Shown here: positions 61,200 to 64,000 of the stretch, one piece after another
How positions within the stretch are numbered: position 1 is the stretch's first letter
How the letters are laid out: every line of letters starts with the position of its first letter
Origin: Azadirachta indica
Lineage: Eukaryota; Streptophyta; Magnoliopsida; Sapindales; Meliaceae
Direction: 5' to 3'
DNA: 64,000 nucleotides
Assembly (NCBI GenBank): GCA_022749755.1
Contig: CM040448.1
Coordinates: forward strand, 1,546,481-1,610,480
The notes under the pieces: model-generated
What the model saw: only the letters and a program-made list of their open reading frames with translations
What the model was told of the DNA's origin: nothing
Database searches by the model: none
Program-made: the position numbers and the translations under genes

Positions 61200-63770
61200 T
61201 TTCTAAGTTCTGATATGGAAATTTCTTCAAAAGGCTTTGTCTATTGAGTTTGGCGAGCAAGAAATTCTTGAGACACGTCGCATAGTAGGTCGAGACTTTG
61301 CTTTTGACTGCAATCATGCAAGTGGTATTACTAAAATAAGGATAATATATTGAACAACTTTTCTATCGACTGGAGGTGATAGACGTTGGTCTAAAACATC
61401 CATCAACCTGGTTTTTGGGTCAGATAATGATGAAAGAAAATCTCCAGGACCTTCCCATTAATATTTCCAGTGCCAGCACCCCAAAGCTATATATAAACAT
61501 CTCATTTCTCTGTCACAACTGTAGAGTAGGCAAGTTCTACAAGAATATGAGCAAAAAGAATAAGAGATATGTCATATATTATATGTTCTATTGAAATTGA
61601 AGGTGACCAAGGAAAAAACAATTAAGAAAAGATTAAAAAATAATGATAGCAGCATAGGGTTGCCAACCTGGTGCAATATACCCATAAGTGCCAGCTACTA
61701 TATTTCTATTGGTTGATGATAGCAGCGTACGTAGTTGCTAACCTGGTGCAATATACCCATAAGTGCCGGCTACCACAGTTCTCTTGGTTGAATCCAGATG
61801 CCTAAGCCTAGCCGTGCCAAAGTCAGAAATATATGCCTCTAGTTTTGAGTTTAGAAGAATGTTGTTGCTTGATATGTCATGATGAACAATTGATGGTATG
61901 CAATCATGATGCAAGTAACTGAGAGCATTTGCCACGGACTTTACAATATTCACCCTCTTAGTCCAATCTAACCGAACAGCTTCATCATCCTTGTGTAAAA
62001 TGTAAAACATACTTCCTCTCTCTATGTACTCGTAAATCAAAAACATGCATTTTCTGTGCAAACAAAAACCATAAAACTTGACAATATTGCAGTGTCGTTC
62101 TCTGGATAGTACTTGAACCTCATTGCGAAAACTGTTGATGAAGGCTAACTCCTCTGTTTTGGAAATGTGAAGTTTTTTCAATGCAACTACTTTGCCATTG
62201 AGTAGCTGTGCCTTGTAGATGCTGCCATAGCCTCCAGTCCCAATGCTATAGTTGATGTCAAAATCATCGGTTGCTTCAACTAAATTTTCATATGCAATGC
62301 TACCATCATCATTCCATATAGAATATACATCTATGTTTTGGCTGCACTTATATGGAGTTCCAGAATTTTATTCTTGCATTTAAGGAACACTATGATTACA
62401 AAAATTAGAAGGGCAAGAACAATAGTGACAGGTAGAAAAATTTTAAAAAAATGAATGGTGCAATGTGCAGGAGGCCTATGTGTAGAACAAGACAGCAAAC
62501 CCCTAACATCGCCACATAGGCCTTTGTTGCCAACAAAATTCTGTGGTGGGTCATCTTTTAAATATGCTGTGATTTCACCTTCCAAATTGTTGTATGACAA
62601 GTCTAACTAATACATCTGATGGGTAAAAGGGATGGTGCCTGATAAGTTGTGAGAAAGATCAAGATAATCTAAGAATTTCATTTCTCTGATACTTGGGGAA
62701 TGCTTCCCCTTAAATTGTTTTTGCTCAATAACATTTCCTGAACCCCATGCAATTACCAATACCAGTTGAAATTCAAACAGTAAGTCTGTTGTTAGAGGAG
62801 TCAAGTTACTGAAGGTTGAAGAGGTTTCCAATTTCAGCTGGTATCTGGCCGGAAATTAGGTTCGAGGAAAGATTGAGATTTCAAAGTTGGGATAACTTGG
62901 TGAGCTCAACTGGAATAGTCCCATGTATGTTGTTATTCAACAAGTCTAACAAGGAGGTATTGAGCTGTTGAATTGGTTAGAGTTAAGATCCAATTCCCAC
63001 AGGTTGGTTAAATAATGTAAAGTTGAAGGAATGTGTCCAACTAACATGTTAGCTGCCATATACAAAAATTTCAAATTCTTTAGATTTCAGATATCTCTTG
63101 GAATCGAGCCAGTGAATCTATTTGAATTAAGATTCAAATAGTTCAAATTGGTTAAACGACACAGGTTGAAGGAATAGGTCCAACTAGGTTAGATATTTCC
63201 ATGACTTGGATAAAACAGATCATATATAGTTTAAACATCAGCTATCATATGAAAAAAGTGTTTTTCACATATTTTAACTGTTATATTTTCAAATTTAGGA
63301 AGAAGCAGAACAGCTATAAACATTCCCTCAGCTAAAAGAAATACTTTTCCATTATGTGTATGTAGAGATACGTGTTTTGTTATAGCTTCTCACATTCCTT
63401 ATCTTTCCGGAGTCTTCCATTAAATATTGACAATTCCTACAAATCAATTATTTTTCATAATGAGGGTCCTATAATAGTTTCTAAAGACTTGAAATTCAAT
63501 GGCCATTTAAGATTGAAGTTCACAATTAGAATTGGACCAGTAATTAGCTTATTATTAGAGTGGTCTTGATATGCAAGTTGAAGAGTTTTCCACTTGAAAA
63601 CTAGTATTTGGCCAGAAATTAAGTTTGTTGTCACCCAGACCAGATCCAACATTGCCAGATTTCTCAAGCGCCCTATTTCTGTGGGGATAGTATCTTTAAT
63701 GTTAGCATAGATATATAGCACAGATGGAACTATTGAAGATAAGTAAAAGGTAAGATGAATCATGCAAGTA
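61200..63770 (-). pseudogene. LRR receptor-like kinase pseudogene, MIK2-like (LRR-XII/XI type)
   Basis: Read on the minus strand. Leucine-rich repeats with IPTEIGRLRNLAMLDL and NLNLSSNLISGQIPAEI (63770-62610) are followed by a short membrane helix (about 62470-62400, IFLPVTIVLALLIFVIIV) and a kinase domain: glycine loop GTGGYGSIYKA, VALKKL, catalytic loop HHDISSNNIL where HRD is expected, then DFGTAR. That kinase part is open from about 62330 to 61743 and ends at a splice donor after IAP. Lesions: TGA at 62881-62883, TAG at 62607-62609, a frame change at 62331, TGA at 61502-61504 in place of the Cys of TEKC, a four-base TATA expansion and a two-base loss just after it, TGA at 61314-61316 and a stop near the C-terminus. 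Intact relatives sense peptides or cell-wall state at the plasma membrane. Confidence 0.85.
61644..61790. repeat. Tandem duplication of about 73 bases across the kinase exon end
   Basis: TGATAGCAGC...GGTTGA at 61644-61715 is repeated at 61716-61790. Each copy contains the minus-strand end of the kinase exon (GGTATATTGCACCAG) and its splice donor, so the intron of the pseudogene carries a second copy of the donor. Confidence 0.8.
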
Positions 63771-63809
63771 GATATACTGAAAAATCAAAATCAGCTTATT
63801 TCATCCAAT

Positions 63810-64000
63810 CTATGAGATAGAAGAAAATAAATAGTTACTGTTACAATAGTTTACCATTTTCATGTGCGAGCTCAATGCTTCAAGTAACCGGTAGATTCCT
63901 TCATGTTCAACCCAAGAATCATTCCCGGAATAGAACCTATAAGAGCATCCACCTAACTCAACCCAACTCTCCCCACTAAGCTTCTTTAGCCCTGCATCTT
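63810..64000 (-). CDS. Pentatricopeptide repeat protein, C-terminal E/E+ domain (partial)
   Basis: The last 62 codons of a gene that continues past the right edge. Reading from 63998 gives DAGLKKLSGESWVELGG, then YRFYSGNDSW and EGIYRLLEALSSHMK, which follows the E/E+ motif pattern of plant PPR proteins (compare GxxKxPGxSWIEV...VAGDxSHP...EEIYxLLxxL). The frame stops at 63810-63812, and there is no DYW domain, so this would be an E-type PPR. Such proteins bind organelle RNA in mitochondria or chloroplasts, often in C-to-U editing. The repeats themselves lie outside the window, so the identity rests on this motif alone. Confidence 0.7.
   Translation of the reverse strand, partial: DAGLKKLSGESWVELGGCSYRFYSGNDSWVEHEGIYRLLEALSSHMKMVNYCNSNYLFSSIS

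Overview
The window is nuclear DNA from a flowering plant, most likely a rosid-like eudicot. The evidence is AT-rich intergenic DNA, many short GT-AG introns, plant-only families (mini zinc finger, ZF-HD, GASA, NIP aquaporin, E-type PPR), Ty1/copia remnants and many simple repeats. A NIP2-type aquaporin argues against Brassicaceae, which as far as I know lack this group. I cannot name the species. No rRNA, tRNA or CRISPR was seen.

Layout. (1) 1-10 kb: a single-exon MINI ZINC FINGER gene (+) and a single-exon zinc-finger homeodomain gene (-) face each other tail to tail about 7 kb apart. The small protein is of the kind that heterodimerises with, and inhibits, the large one. (2) 8.8-21.3 kb: a 12.5 kb stretch with no convincing gene, holding promoter-like motif clusters and microsatellites. 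(3) 21.3-39.7 kb: a compact housekeeping block with a four-exon GASA peptide gene (+), a seven-exon RING-CH membrane protein gene (-), the 28-exon condensin subunit SMC4 gene (+) and a five-exon NIP2 aquaporin gene (-). The aquaporin has the selectivity-filter residues and NPA spacing of silicon channels. I worked out splice structures by reading frames and splice sites; the coding totals are multiples of three (1240 aa for SMC4, 283 aa for the NIP, 275 aa for the RING-CH protein, 106 aa for GASA).

(4) 45-61 kb: a tandem array of AVT1-like amino acid transporters. Unit 1 has two possible first exons (45194 and 48299) that fit the same exon 2. A middle unit (54.8-56.6 kb) has decayed to fragments. 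Unit 2 (57702-60404) is intact and uses the first type of first exon, while a relic of the second type survives in its intron. A foldback DNA transposon sits between the two first exons of unit 1, and a degenerate copia element (50.3-54.0 kb) separates unit 1 from the rest.

(5) 61.2-64 kb: a broken LRR receptor kinase of the MIK2-like type (-), then the 3' end of an E-type PPR gene (-) that runs off the right edge. A second kinase fragment of similar type lies inside the decayed transporter unit, so this end of the window is a duplicating and decaying cluster next to a stable single-copy block.
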